Notes: generated by a model not told the origin, from the sequence alone. DNA of 64,000 nucleotides from Virgibacillus sp. NKC19-3 (GCF_019837165.1 NZ_JAGYHC010000001.1:3596001-3660000), one strand, 5' to 3'. Positions 47,038 through 55,989 are shown, numbered from the stretch's first letter. Program-made: numbers and translations.

Positions 47038-48387
47038 ATGGAAGACAACAAATATACATTTACTGATCATTTAAAATTTATCATCCCATCATTACTCGGT
47101 ATCTTTTTATTTATGACACCTGTACCAACAGATGATGGATTTACAATACCAATTGCCGTTTTAGCAACGTGGCTAGAGGAAACATTAGCTGGTCAGTTAT
47201 CTGCTATTATGATGATTATTATCGTTTTTACAGCAGTGATGACGTTGATTGCTAGATTCATAGGACCTAACGCGTTTGCCAAAACTCCTTTTTTCCAAGG
47301 TCTTTTTTATACCGGCTGGTTTTGGACCATAGCTAGGGTTCTTGCAGGTATATTTGCTATAGCGATCTTTTTCCAATTAGGGCCTGAAGCGATTCACGGT
47401 CCGGATACCGGACAAATGTTGCTGGACGACTTGCTGCATGTATTATTTGCCGTCTTTTTATTTGCGGGATTATTTTTACCGTTGTTAATGAACTTCGGTT
47501 TGCTGGAATTATTCGGGACATTGATGACGAAAGTGATGCGGCCTTTATTTAAACTCCCCGGTCGCGCATCCATTGATTCCCTGGCATCCTGGATTGGGGA
47601 TGGTACGATCGGGGTACTATTGTCAAGCAAGCAGTATGAGACCGGCTATTATACAAAGCGGGAAGCAGCCATCATAGGTACAACGTTCTCGGTCGTGTCG
47701 ATCACATTTTCATTGGTCATTATTTCTGAAGTCGGACTGGGGCGTATGTTCGTTCCTTTCTACCTAACTGTCCTTATTGCAGGTGCTGTAGCAGCATTAA
47801 TCATGCCACGTATCCCGCCGCTGTCCAGGAAGTCAAACACGTATATCGACGGGAAAGCTGAGGGGATCACGGAAGAAATCCCCGACGGCTATAATAGCTT
47901 TACGTACGGCTATGAAAAGGCTTTGGAGCGAAGTAAGAAACAAACGAATGTTTATGCGTTTTTTAAAGAAGGCGGACAAAATATTCTCGATATGTGGATG
48001 GGGGTAGCCCCAATTGTGATGGCCTTTGGTTTAGTTGCATTGATTATCGCGGAATATACACCCCTATTCCAGTGGCTCGGCCTACCTTTCGTACCATTGC
48101 TTGAATGGATGCAAGTTCCGGAGGCTGCGGCAGCATCGGAAACGATGTTAATCGGGTTTGCTGACATGTTCTTACCATCCATTTTCGCTTCATCTATTGA
48201 AGCAGAGATCACCCGTTTCATCATTGCTGCCTTATCCGTTACGCAATTAATCTATATGTCCGAAGTTGGCGGATTGTTATTGGGATCGAAAATCCCCGTC
48301 TCGTTTAAGGATCTCGTTATTGTATTCTTACTCCGGACGATCATCACCCTGCCAATTATCATATTGATTGCGCATATTATATTTTAA
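47038..48387 (+). CDS. YjiH family membrane transporter (nucleoside-recognition/Gate domain)
   Basis: A 449-residue protein with about ten membrane helices. It carries Gate-domain features: RPLFKLPGRASIDSLASWIG and later GFADMFLPSIFASSIEAEITRF. These are typical of YjiH-type proteins, presumed transporters of unknown substrate. AAGGTGG lies 9 nt before the ATG, and a terminator follows at 48503. Confidence 0.85.
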   Translation: MEDNKYTFTDHLKFIIPSLLGIFLFMTPVPTDDGFTIPIAVLATWLEETLAGQLSAIMMIIIVFTAVMTLIARFIGPNAFAKTPFFQGLFYTGWFWTIARVLAGIFAIAIFFQLGPEAIHGPDTGQMLLDDLLHVLFAVFLFAGLFLPLLMNFGLLELFGTLMTKVMRPLFKLPGRASIDSLASWIGDGTIGVLLSSKQYETGYYTKREAAIIGTTFSVVSITFSLVIISEVGLGRMFVPFYLTVLIAGAVAALIMPRIPPLSRKSNTYIDGKAEGITEEIPDGYNSFTYGYEKALERSKKQTNVYAFFKEGGQNILDMWMGVAPIVMAFGLVALIIAEYTPLFQWLGLPFVPLLEWMQVPEAAAASETMLIGFADMFLPSIFASSIEAEITRFIIAALSVTQLIYMSEVGGLLLGSKIPVSFKDLVIVFLLRTIITLPIIILIAHIIF

Positions 48388-48502
48388 TAGATAGGTACGC
48401 TAGTACGAGTACGAAGAGAGATTGACAGTTTGCAATTTGTTTTCTTGTTTTCCAATAAACATCGAAACTCGATTCCCTTTAAGAGAGGCAATCACAGATA
48501 AG

Positions 48503-48548
48503 GAATAGACCTCCCCAGGCTGTTAATTGAAGGAGAGGTCTATTTTTA
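48503..48548 (+). terminator. Terminator downstream of the yjiH-type gene
   Basis: AATAGACCTCCCC pairs with GGAGAGGTCTATT (one bulge) around a 15-nt loop and is followed by TTTATT. Confidence 0.85.
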
Positions 48549-48556
48549 TTGGATGA

Positions 48557-48754
48557 TTATCCAAACAAATCTTGCAAATGCTGTTCTTTATCAATATTTA
48601 AATGACTTTGGCTATTTCCAGGGGGAACTACTAAGAATTCGCCTGTTTTGACGAACCATGAAAACAATGGGGACAGAAGAAAGACTGGCACTTTGTGATG
48701 GATGAATAGAAGCGTATAAAGAATCTCACTTGGATAAATGATTAGCCACCAATA
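48557..48754 (-). other. Open 65-codon extension after the stop of the biotinyl-like gene
   Basis: Directly in frame after the TAA of the 48755-49030 gene the minus strand stays open for 65 codons: YWWLIIYPSEILYTLLFIHH, then KVPVFLLSPLFSWFVKTGEF, then LVVPPGNSQSHLNIDKEQHL, ending QDLFG. It has a hydrophobic first half and a polar second half. There is no ATG/GTG/TTG with a ribosome binding site at its start. It could be a decayed gene or a former longer protein split by a nonsense mutation. Confidence 0.35.
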
Positions 48755-49030
48755 TTATTCCCAAACGAACTCATCTTCTTTTATATAAAATAGAACATCG
48801 CCACGAACCACTTTATCACCAGCTTTCACAGCTAATGTCTCAATCACTCCACTTGCCCCGGACAAAATTCGCTTTATATTGCTCTGTTCATCTTGAATCA
48901 TTGCCAGCAATTGCTGAGTGCGAACTTTTTCACCTGATTCGACCTTGATGCTTTCCACACTTCCTTTGATTGGACTTGTTATAATATGCCCATATCCCCA
49001 ACGTCTCGGGTATACTTCATACTCCATCAT
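48755..49030 (-). CDS. Small biotin/lipoyl-domain-like (barrel-sandwich) protein
   Basis: About 91 residues with two half-motifs of a biotinyl/lipoyl domain: SPIKGSVESIKVESGEKVRT and SGASGVIETLAVKAGDKVVR. There is no MKM biotinylation motif, so it is probably not biotinylated. The fold also occurs in membrane-fusion proteins and RnfC. The start is ATG 49030 (9 nt after AAAGGGG). Function is unknown. Confidence 0.6.
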   Translation of the reverse strand: MMEYEVYPRRWGYGHIITSPIKGSVESIKVESGEKVRTQQLLAMIQDEQSNIKRILSGASGVIETLAVKAGDKVVRGDVLFYIKEDEFVWE

Positions 49031-49084
49031 TCGATTCATCCCCTTTATAGATAGATGCTGTCCATATCTAACTGTCATTATCAT

Positions 49085-49415
49085 TTTTCCTAATTTTCAA
49101 TCGAATTGCGCATACGTTTTTAAGATCGTATTTTCTGTATATTATTAATGATACCTTTTCAAATCAATCGAATCAATATAGATTTAAGATAAAATCAATC
49201 GAATTTTGATATAAATGATCAGCGATATTATGGGGGGCGAAACAAATCACGTTTCAACAACCAATTTACATGATGCCTTAAAAATAGAAACAAGGCTGGG
49301 ATAAACAAATATGTTCCGAAGCGATATATGTTCGGATTTATTTGTTAAAAACACTTTTATCCCAGCCTTTTCTTCTATCTATTGTTCAAAACATATCACC
49401 CAGATGTTGCCCTTT
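49085..49415. other. 331-bp intergenic region
   Basis: It contains the upstream region of the barrel-sandwich gene with AT-rich sequence and the hairpin repeat at 49292-49371. No gene was seen. Confidence 0.6.
49292..49371. repeat. Dispersed hairpin repeat, complete copy
   Basis: AAGGCTGGGATAAA pairs with TTTTATCCCAGCCTT at the outer ends. Inside, CAAATA...TATTTG and TCCGAA...TTCGGA add further stems. The partial copy at 1-75 shares the inner part. It may work as a terminator for the decayed aldo/keto reductase gene. Confidence 0.8.
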
Positions 49416-50269
49416 CTATACATATTCGTGATATTCGTTGGGATCCTGCCCCTCTACACGGCCGGCTTCTCCTTTATCCAATGAATCCATTTTTTCCATA
49501 TCTTCAGGGGCTAATGCAAAATGGTACTATGGATATTATCTTTTTGATGCATTGGGTTACTTGATTTTGGAATAGCAAATACGCCGGCCCGATAGTTCCA
49601 GTTTAAAATAATCTGTGCCGGGGTTTTATCGTATTTATCCGCAATTTCCTGAATGGAGCTATTTTCCAGTACGTCATTCAAATAACCCCGACCAAAAGGA
49701 CTCCAAGCTTCCGTAAGAATACCCCGTTTTTCATTTTCTTCAACCATCCGATTATTATTAAAATACGGATGACGCTCCACTTGGTTTGTAGCAGGAGTCA
49801 CACCTGTTTCTGCGATAATGTTGTCCAGATGTTCAGGTTCAAAGTTGGAAACACCAATAGTTCGGATTAATCCTTGTTTTTGCGCATCCACTAAAGCCTT
49901 CCAAGCTTCTACATATTTGCCGTCTTTGGGATTTGGCCAATGAATTAAATACTTGTCAAAATATTTTAATCCAGTGCGGCGCAAAGATTCTTGAATAAAG
50001 ATAAACGCTTTATCGTATTCATGGTGAGAGCCGGGCAATTTCGCACTGATTAAAATTTCTTCTCTGGGCAGTGCGGAGCGACGAACAGCTTCGCCGACAA
50101 TACCTTCATTGTTATAGTTCGTTGACGTATCGATTAAGCGGTATCCTAGATTCAAGGCGTTTAAAATTTCAAATGTACCTTGATCACCGTCAATACCGAT
50201 CGTACCTAATCCCACAAGGGGAAGTACGGAACCATCATTTAGAATAAAACCGTTATGATCAACTGTCAT
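49416..50269 (-). pseudogene. Aldo/keto reductase with a C-terminal frameshift
   Basis: The first 252 codons encode a full AKR barrel: LVGLGTIGIDGDQG, LIDTSTNYNNEG, ISAKLPGSHHEYD, YLIHWPNPKDGKY and RTIGVSNFEPEHLDN, ending at IPKSSNPMHQKDNIHSTILH-stop. In another frame the normal tail follows at once: FALAPEDMEKMDSLDKGEAG, then RVEGQDPNEYHEYV-stop at 49416. One missing T in the TTTT run near 49523 would explain it. The product would lose about 30 C-terminal residues. A sequencing error cannot be excluded. AAGGAG precedes the ATG. Confidence 0.8.
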
Positions 50270-50918
50270 GGTCTCATCTCCTTTAAAACCTTTGCAATGT
50301 GCGCCTGAGAATGGTAGAAAAGAATATTTCCTTCATGTTTGCCAATAGGCAACCAACAGGCTGTCTTCACCAAACTAAAGTCCCGGTTAAATAGCCACCG
50401 GGGAATCATCAAACCCAGGTCACATTAGCCGTATTTCATGTTTTCATCTCTCCCTGAGATGTCCATAAGTAGTATACCCCATTTCCAAAGCTCCTACACC
50501 AACGGAACCATAGATGAGAATATCTTCGTAATCAACCATTTTATTAGCAGGTACAAATTAGAGCATGAAAAGCGTTTTTGAACTGGCGGGCGATGAGCAT
50601 CTGCAAACAGTTGAAGGTCTTCCGGATGCCATTTTAAAATGGATGATACAAGTCCAACTCCTTTATCCACCACTTGAAAAACATATAATATACAGATCCT
50701 TCTCTTACGCTTTTAATTTACAATTTTCTCCCTATTATTGCCCTTTATTAAAAAGAATGTCATATTACTGATTTACTTGTTACTTGTTATGTTCGAGCAC
50801 TATTCAGTTTAATAACAGGTTTTAACTGCTGTACTTGCTCCAAGCTGCTTTATTCCAGAATAAACCCCAATTTAAGTGGCTAGCATTATTCCGTTACTGC
50901 ACCCGGCAGTTGAACACC
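50270..50918. other. 649-bp region without a supported gene
   Basis: Short frames exist on both strands, for example MVDYEDILIYGSVGVGALEM on the minus strand and a 68-codon frame from 50565 on the plus strand. None has a ribosome binding site plus a recognisable family. It looks like decayed sequence between two accessory genes. Confidence 0.5.
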
Positions 50919-51455
50919 TTATTCAAAAAAGACCTTTGGATACTCAATTATACCGGAAATATTATCAAGGGAGCCTTCCTGTAATTCAATAGCCATTAAT
51001 GCTTCTTCAGGCACTTCAAATGGTGCTCTAATTTGCCATTGAGATGACTTCCTAAAACCAAATTTCGGATAAAATTCTGAATGGCCTAGTACAATAACTG
51101 ATTGAAATTCAAGCTCCTTTGCCTTTTCTAATGCATTTTGTATTAAGTTCCTCCCTATACCTTTATTTTGATAATCAGGTAAAACAGAAACGGGCGCAAG
51201 TGCTAATGACTCTGCCTTTTGTTTGCCATCATTAATTAATACTTTAGATAAAAGTATATGTCCTAGTATCTCATGATTATCTTTATCAACAGCCACTAAA
51301 GATAACTCGGGAATGAATGTATCTGATCGTCTGATTCGCGAAACTAACTTATGCTCATTCTGATCACTTTGAACTGCAGAAGCAAATGCGATTTCTATAA
51401 TCTTCTCAGTTGATTGATAGTCACTTTTTTGCTCTTGTCTAATAATATAATTCAT
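50919..51455 (-). CDS. GNAT family N-acetyltransferase (YhbS-like)
   Basis: A 178-residue acetyltransferase. The acetyl-CoA loop is in ALAPVSVLPDYQNKGIGRNL (QxxGxG) and the family C-terminus contains VLGHSEFYPKFGFRKSSQWQ, as in YhbS-type enzymes. The substrate is unknown. The start is ATG 51455, 8 nt after AGGAGT; the frame extends to 51569 without a site. A broken copy of its 5' end lies at 53298-53382. Confidence 0.88.
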   Translation of the reverse strand: MNYIIRQEQKSDYQSTEKIIEIAFASAVQSDQNEHKLVSRIRRSDTFIPELSLVAVDKDNHEILGHILLSKVLINDGKQKAESLALAPVSVLPDYQNKGIGRNLIQNALEKAKELEFQSVIVLGHSEFYPKFGFRKSSQWQIRAPFEVPEEALMAIELQEGSLDNISGIIEYPKVFFE

Positions 51456-51531
51456 ATACACAACTCCTAATTCCATTATCTGGCCCGAACGAGCAATGTT
51501 TCGAATAGCATCTATTAATAGAAGAAAAGTG

Positions 51532-52050
51532 TCAAACTCTTTTAACAGTAAAAAAGTAAAACGCCCCACCAGCCATCCAGAATGGCTCCCAAAAAGTTAA
51601 CCTCCAAAACGTTGCATAAGAATCTAAGTCAAAATCTAAAATATGAAATACACTTAATGCAATGGTGATGAAATTAAGAAATCCGTACAAGAATAAAAAG
51701 ACTCCCGAAAATTTCGTCACGTAATAAAGCATCCTGGTTATTAAAGGCTTTCTCCATTGAACGAGAAGCATCAACAATACGGTTGCGCCAAACAATTTTA
51801 TAAAACCGGTAATCCATATCATAATAACGAACGATAGCTCAGGATTTAAGGACATCTCGTAGATACTCCCACCTAAGGATCTAACACCGAGCATACCGCC
51901 CATTGCCCAGTAGAAACTCATACCAGCAAAAATCACAGTCCAAATAATTCCTAAGGCAATGAACCAACAGTTAACCCTCAAATAGAAAGCACCTCCGAAT
52001 GTAGCCAAATTTCCAAAATAATCATCGTCGTTCCAATCTACTGCATCCAT
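51532..52050 (-). CDS. DUF3995-like membrane protein
   Basis: A 172-residue protein with four membrane helices. FYWAMGGMLGVRSLGGSI after the first helix resembles the HxYWALGG motif of DUF3995, and the C-terminus TFWEPFWMAGGAFYFFTVKR also fits. Function is unknown. It follows the STM3941-like gene by 14 bp and is probably co-transcribed. The ribosome binding site is weak (GGGG). Confidence 0.65.
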   Translation of the reverse strand: MDAVDWNDDDYFGNLATFGGAFYLRVNCWFIALGIIWTVIFAGMSFYWAMGGMLGVRSLGGSIYEMSLNPELSFVIMIWITGFIKLFGATVLLMLLVQWRKPLITRMLYYVTKFSGVFLFLYGFLNFITIALSVFHILDFDLDSYATFWRLTFWEPFWMAGGAFYFFTVKRV

Positions 52051-52064
52051 TTTGACCCCATTGC

Positions 52065-53084
52065 TTATGGCTTATGTAATAAGGGGCTTTCATCTTCTAT
52101 CAATTTTCGCTGTTGTGCTACTGTCTTTTGAAATTTTTCATCAGACGTCGTAATATTGTCCAAGCAAGCTAAAGCTTCCTCGTCTTGATGATTCCTATGA
52201 AGCGCCGTTGACAGACTTAAATAATAAACAGATACTCCCTGTGTTGTTTTTGGAGAATAATCCATACTTTTAAGGTCATCTAAAAACAATGATGCATCCC
52301 CTGTTTTATGGTAAGTTTTTAGGATATTGTTATATTCCCTATTAAAGTGGCGATCTCTAAATCCTTCTATATTTAACCCTATATATGCAAATAGGAAAAA
52401 ATGAACGATAGCCATTAACACAAGAAAAACTAATAATAGCAGCATACTATCGGGCGCGACCTTCTGACTAAGAAATAAGGCGCCGATTTCCATTACCAGC
52501 AACGTTGCCAGATACAATAATACCAGTAACTTTTTCTGTATTCTTTCCTTCAGCGGTGACTTGTGAGTCACAGCATACAAATCTCCCTCAGATCCAGGGA
52601 CATTCCTTTCTAAAGCGAGCGCTAGACATTTTCTATCCCGGCGTTTTATCTGTCCCCATACAATCGTATAAGGATTAACACGCATCCCTTTTTTTATAAT
52701 TTTAAGTATCCCAGACTGATTTGATAGACCTTTTTCTTCATCATACAAAATAACTTTCAGAATTTTATTATGATTAAGGGTTTCCAAACGGTAACCTCTT
52801 ATATCTTCCCACGGAACAATTATCTCGTTCCTATCCGACACGTTTATCCATAACGCTTCCTCTGTTAACAAAAGATATGGATGTGTTGTCAGCATTCTTT
52901 TTAAAATAATCAAAGAAATAATAGCCATAAAAAGTGTGAATGCTATCCCCATATAATATGAAAAACCTTCAAATCCATAGTAGGTTACTACTCCAAAAAA
53001 GAGCGCAGCTGCTGCACATATGAGCACTAACCAAAATAACTTTCCTTTTGATCGATAAAAATACAGTTCATTTGAATTTTCCAT
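52065..53084 (-). CDS. STM3941-like membrane protein with PH-like domain
   Basis: About 339 residues. Two N-terminal helices are followed by a PH-like region (YLLLTEEALWINVSDRNEII, VPWEDIRGYRLETLNHNKIL), then two more helices and a cytoplasmic helical tail. The first half matches the STM3941-family layout; function is unknown. The start is ATG 53084, 5 nt after GGGAGG. It heads a likely two-gene unit with the DUF3995-like gene. Confidence 0.6.
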   Translation of the reverse strand: MENSNELYFYRSKGKLFWLVLICAAAALFFGVVTYYGFEGFSYYMGIAFTLFMAIISLIILKRMLTTHPYLLLTEEALWINVSDRNEIIVPWEDIRGYRLETLNHNKILKVILYDEEKGLSNQSGILKIIKKGMRVNPYTIVWGQIKRRDRKCLALALERNVPGSEGDLYAVTHKSPLKERIQKKLLVLLYLATLLVMEIGALFLSQKVAPDSMLLLLVFLVLMAIVHFFLFAYIGLNIEGFRDRHFNREYNNILKTYHKTGDASLFLDDLKSMDYSPKTTQGVSVYYLSLSTALHRNHQDEEALACLDNITTSDEKFQKTVAQQRKLIEDESPLLHKP

Positions 53085-53297
53085 GATAGCCTCCCGGTTT
53101 GACATTCGTATATGATCTTCTTAAGTGATTTTATAAAATACCTCCTTCAATCGCAAAAATTGGTGGAGTTAGCCGGTGGGTCCTTTGTTTTTCTTCTTGC
53201 TTCCTTTCTGATAATAAACGTTAATAATGCAGAGTTGATAATTTGTCACGGGACATATTCCTTTATCGAAGGTGTTAAATTGGTAATGATGGCAAGC

Positions 53298-53382
53298 AAA
53301 TGTAATCTTTACAACCTTCTCCGTTGATTCATAGTCATTTTCCTGTTCTTGTCTAATAATAAAGTTCTTCTATACAACTCCT
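53298..53382 (-). pseudogene. Relic of a GNAT gene 5' end
   Basis: The minus strand reads AGGAGTTGTATAGAAGAAC and then encodes FIIRQEQENDYESTEKVVKI, continuing TFAC. This matches the start of the GNAT gene at 50919-51455 (YIIRQEQKSDYQSTEKIIEI), including its ribosome binding site. The ATG is gone and the rest is missing. It is a trace of a duplicated acetyltransferase gene. Confidence 0.7.
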
Positions 53383-53394
53383 AAATCCATCATT

Positions 53395-53868
53395 TTATGA
53401 GTGCAATTTCTTTTTTATGGACAAATAGTATACGGTTACTTGAATAATTGGGAAAAGCATTAATATGACGACTGGATAGGCAGCAAAATAATCAGAAATA
53501 AACGGCTGAAACAACATACATGCAGCAAGAAATGGAAATACAATCGCCATTGCAATATAAGAATTACGAGAAGCCCTTGCGGTCAGTGCTTTTTCCCGCT
53601 CATCCCTTTCTCTGAATTCAGATGGAAAAAGAAGAGCTTCTTTCCATCCCTGTTTATCTTTGATTTGTTTACGCGTGAATACAATCCCGGCTGGTATCGC
53701 AACGATTAAAAAGAGAATAATAGAGACATTTAACGTAAACACAAATTCATCGGTATTTGAACCATCAATGGTAGCTTTAATATCCATCACAGCCTCATAA
53801 AATGCTACCATCGCCCATCCAAATAAGCCTAACACTGTAACAATCACTAAATAATTTCTTAAATTCAC
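53395..53868 (-). CDS. Four-helix membrane protein paired with an XRE regulator
   Basis: A 157-residue membrane protein: two helices near the N-terminus, a cytoplasmic part with FRERDEREKALTARASRNSY, and two C-terminal helices. The DERE..A motif occurs in small Bacillaceae membrane proteins of unknown function that are encoded with XRE regulators. Its start overlaps the end of the regulator gene by 4 bp, so they form one transcript. Confidence 0.65.
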   Translation of the reverse strand: MNLRNYLVIVTVLGLFGWAMVAFYEAVMDIKATIDGSNTDEFVFTLNVSIILFLIVAIPAGIVFTRKQIKDKQGWKEALLFPSEFRERDEREKALTARASRNSYIAMAIVFPFLAACMLFQPFISDYFAAYPVVILMLFPIIQVTVYYLSIKKKLHS

Positions 53869-54077
53869 TGCTGATCCCCTCCTTTGAATTGAAATACTTC
53901 TTCAACAGTCATTTGAAACGCATGGCAAATGTTCATCGCTAAGAGAAGAGAAGGAATATAATCCCCCTTTTCTAATGCAGCAATGGTTTGTCTCGTTACT
54001 CCTACTTTTGACGCGAGATCTTGTTGTGTCCATTGAAAACGCGCACGTAATTCCCTAATTCGATTGGATATTTGCAA
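53865..54077 (-). CDS. XRE-family HTH regulator (YvaO-like)
   Basis: A 70-residue protein that is almost only a helix-turn-helix domain: ISNRIRELRARFQWTQQDLA, then SKVGVTRQTIAALEKGDYIP, then SLLLAMNICHAFQMTVEEVF. The TTG at 54077 is preferred because AAGGAG lies 6 nt before it, and related regulators start at this point. ATG 54092 is an alternative. The promoter carries large palindromes, which suggests autorepression. Confidence 0.85.
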   Translation of the reverse strand: MQISNRIRELRARFQWTQQDLASKVGVTRQTIAALEKGDYIPSLLLAMNICHAFQMTVEEVFQFKGGDQQ

Positions 54078-54114
54078 ATTAATCTCCTTCATTTCTTTGG
54101 TTAAACTTATATAT

Positions 54115-54163
54115 ATAATATAACCTAACATAATGTTAAGTCAAGTTAACATTATGTTAGGTT
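54115..54163 (-). promoter_or_regulatory. XRE regulator promoter with paired palindromic operators
   Basis: AACCTAACATAATGTTAA (54122-54139) and its perfect inverted copy TTAACATTATGTTAGGTT (54146-54163) flank GTCAAG. On the minus strand this places TTGACT (54144-54139) between the arms and TATTAT (54120-54115) 18 bp further. Each arm also contains its own near-palindrome TAACATAATGTTA, so two repressor dimers could bind. Confidence 0.75.
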
Positions 54164-54245
54164 TATTATTGGTTTCATGACATGCAAAAAGACGCATTCC
54201 AATATTTCAGAAAACGTGTCTGTTCGTTGGTGAAAACATTATTAG

Positions 54246-54573
54246 CTATTTGAATTCTATTTTCTCAATATCCGGTTCTCTTCCATTTTCATTGAGAAGG
54301 ACATTAGCCTCTTTATCATTTTTCCATTCCACAGATATATTATCAGGATTAGGTAGCACATTCAGTTTATTAATGTATCTATTTCCATATTTAATTTTAA
54401 GAGTTGGATCAGGAAATTCAGCTACTTTATAAAATTCAATTTTGTTCTCCCCATTAGGAGACTGATTAACCATTATCTTCGTTTCTTCAGGAGTAAATAT
54501 ATGGTCTAAAAAAATCCATGCACTCAGTAAAACAACCAAGGATGGCTAAAATTTTAGTTTTCTGTGCAGTCAT
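54246..54573 (-). pseudogene. Signal-anchored small protein, probably frameshifted near the N-terminus
   Basis: The 97-codon frame from 54539 encodes VVLLSAWIFLDHIFTPEETK then IMVNQSPNGENKIEFYKVAE and a beta-rich rest ending EPDIEKIEFK, similar in style to DUF5412-type lipoprotein-like proteins. Its first helix is cut short. In the next frame MTAQKTKILAIL lies directly before it, so one lost base near 54541 would explain the break. No ribosome binding site is clear. Confidence 0.5.
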
Positions 54574-54685
54574 TCTGGTCTTATGAGGGGCATTGGTATT
54601 CATTTGACTTCCATTCCTTTTCCAACTTTATTGCCTCTATATTTCACTGAATGGCAGCTTATCTTTCTGTTCTTGCACCGATCGT

Positions 54686-54850
54686 TTATTCCTTCTCTGT
54701 TGATTCTAATCGTTTTCGCTCCAATGCTAATCTTTCCTGTTCCAATTTCAACTCTTGCTCCTTCAATTTAAAGTTTTTGTTTGTAGAATATATAATCATA
54801 ATAAGACTTACTACCACCACAATAACAATTAGCCAAATAATGATTTCCAA
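54686..54850 (-). CDS. Small single-helix membrane protein with coiled-coil tail
   Basis: A 54-residue frame starting with TTG: MEIIIWLIVIVVVVSLIMII, then YSTNKNFKLKEQELKLELEQ-like charged residues, ending ERKRLESTEKE. It has one membrane helix and a heptad-type tail. AAGGAG lies 11 nt upstream. The biased composition supports a real gene although it is very short. Function is unknown. Confidence 0.6.
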   Translation of the reverse strand: MEIIIWLIVIVVVVSLIMIIYSTNKNFKLKEQELKLEQERLALERKRLESTEKE

Positions 54851-54991
54851 AGTAACTCACTCTCCTTTTCTAATCAATTATCACCCGATCGAAGGCAACG
54901 ATTACTTGGGATATATTATAATAGAGCGTCTGTAATTGGACAATATGTATCACGTATTCGCCACTTAAGTCATTGTCATTGGAATCATAAA

Positions 54992-55555
54992 CTACCATTT
55001 TATATAAGATGTTTCTATTATTTTATCCGCAACTTCCTCTGGAGAGCTGCCATTTGTGTAAACAATATATTTGGCTAAGAGCCTATTAGACTTGTTTTTA
55101 ACAAAGTGCTCATTTAGCTTATACACATCATTGTTAGTGGTCACATCTTTTAGCCTTTTGTTTAAGACATTGATAGATTCCCTTTCATTTGGACTTGGCA
55201 ACAATAGAAATACATTTTCGTAGTCATTGAGGATATTCTTGACATTCGTGAATAAACTTTGGTCTTCATAAACAGAATGCCCAGCACCAAAATCGTGGAT
55301 ACCATTCGGATAATCTTCCAATATCCTTTTAACTGCGTGCGCTTCAAACGGCTTCCAATATGCATACATAGCCATATAACCATCATTTTTACGTATTTCA
55401 TTTTGCTTTTCTATGCTAAAACCTATTTCTTTATAGTAATCAAAACGCTGATCATCCATCGGCCGTTGAGGAATCCCGGTTTGAGTTGAAATCTCCTCAG
55501 CCACTGTACTTTTACCAGCACAAATTGGTCCGATTAAAATAATAGTAGAAGACAT
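54992..55555 (-). CDS. Shikimate/nucleoside-kinase-like P-loop ATPase
   Basis: A 187-residue P-loop protein with Walker A LIGPICAGKSTVAEEIS at the N-terminus, like shikimate and AAA-type small-molecule kinases. IHDFGAGHSVYEDQ could be the second nucleotide-binding strand. The substrate cannot be read from sequence. The start is ATG 55555, set by GGAGGG 6 nt upstream. It belongs to an accessory stretch. Confidence 0.75.
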   Translation of the reverse strand: MSSTIILIGPICAGKSTVAEEISTQTGIPQRPMDDQRFDYYKEIGFSIEKQNEIRKNDGYMAMYAYWKPFEAHAVKRILEDYPNGIHDFGAGHSVYEDQSLFTNVKNILNDYENVFLLLPSPNERESINVLNKRLKDVTTNNDVYKLNEHFVKNKSNRLLAKYIVYTNGSSPEEVADKIIETSYIKW

Positions 55556-55632
55556 CTGAATCCCTCCGATATCCATTTATCATCTCCATGTTAAACACTG
55601 ACAAACCTTTTGATGTAAACAGTGGAAAACAA

Positions 55633-55740
55633 TTACTGGAAGAACATGCTTTTTACAATCTGATAAACAGCAATACCAACGGCAACACCCGAAGTAGTAA
55701 CCAGCCATTTCGGCAATGTTCGTTTGTGTTCTATATTCAT
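55633..55740 (-). CDS. Small membrane peptide, 35 residues
   Basis: The frame reads MNIEHKRTLPKWLVTTSGVA, then VGIAVYQIVKSMFFQ. It has one amphipathic/hydrophobic helix. AAAGGGAG lies 6 nt before the ATG, an ideal position. It is short and unrecognised, but the ribosome binding site and composition make it plausible. Confidence 0.5.
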   Translation of the reverse strand: MNIEHKRTLPKWLVTTSGVAVGIAVYQIVKSMFFQ

Positions 55741-55932
55741 TTAGAACTCCCTTTCCATGTGGTTTTTTATGTATATAAACCCGCATAAAACGTTGGGATT
55801 TTGACGCCCACCTTGAGAATATACGATTATGGTATATCCATATGATAGGATGAATATTTCATCATTTAAGGCCTTTCTAATGAAAAAAATCATCATGAGG
55901 TCTGGGATGGCTTTTCCTATTTCGAGCCGCAA

Positions 55933-55974
55933 AAAAACAGACGGCCGTCTCTATAAGGCGACCTTCTGTTTTCT
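55933..55974 (-). terminator. Terminator downstream of the RmlD-like gene
   Basis: AAAACAGAAGGTCGCC pairs with GGCCGTCTGTTTT (with mismatches) around TTATAGAGAC, followed by TTT. It lies directly beyond the stop codon. Confidence 0.75.
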
Positions 55975-55989
55975 TAAAAACGATAGTAT

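Noticed and set aside
50565-50771. 68-codon plus-strand frame starting MKSVFELAGDEHLQTVEG
   Set aside because: No ribosome binding site; the second half loses protein-like character. Kept only as part of a decayed region.
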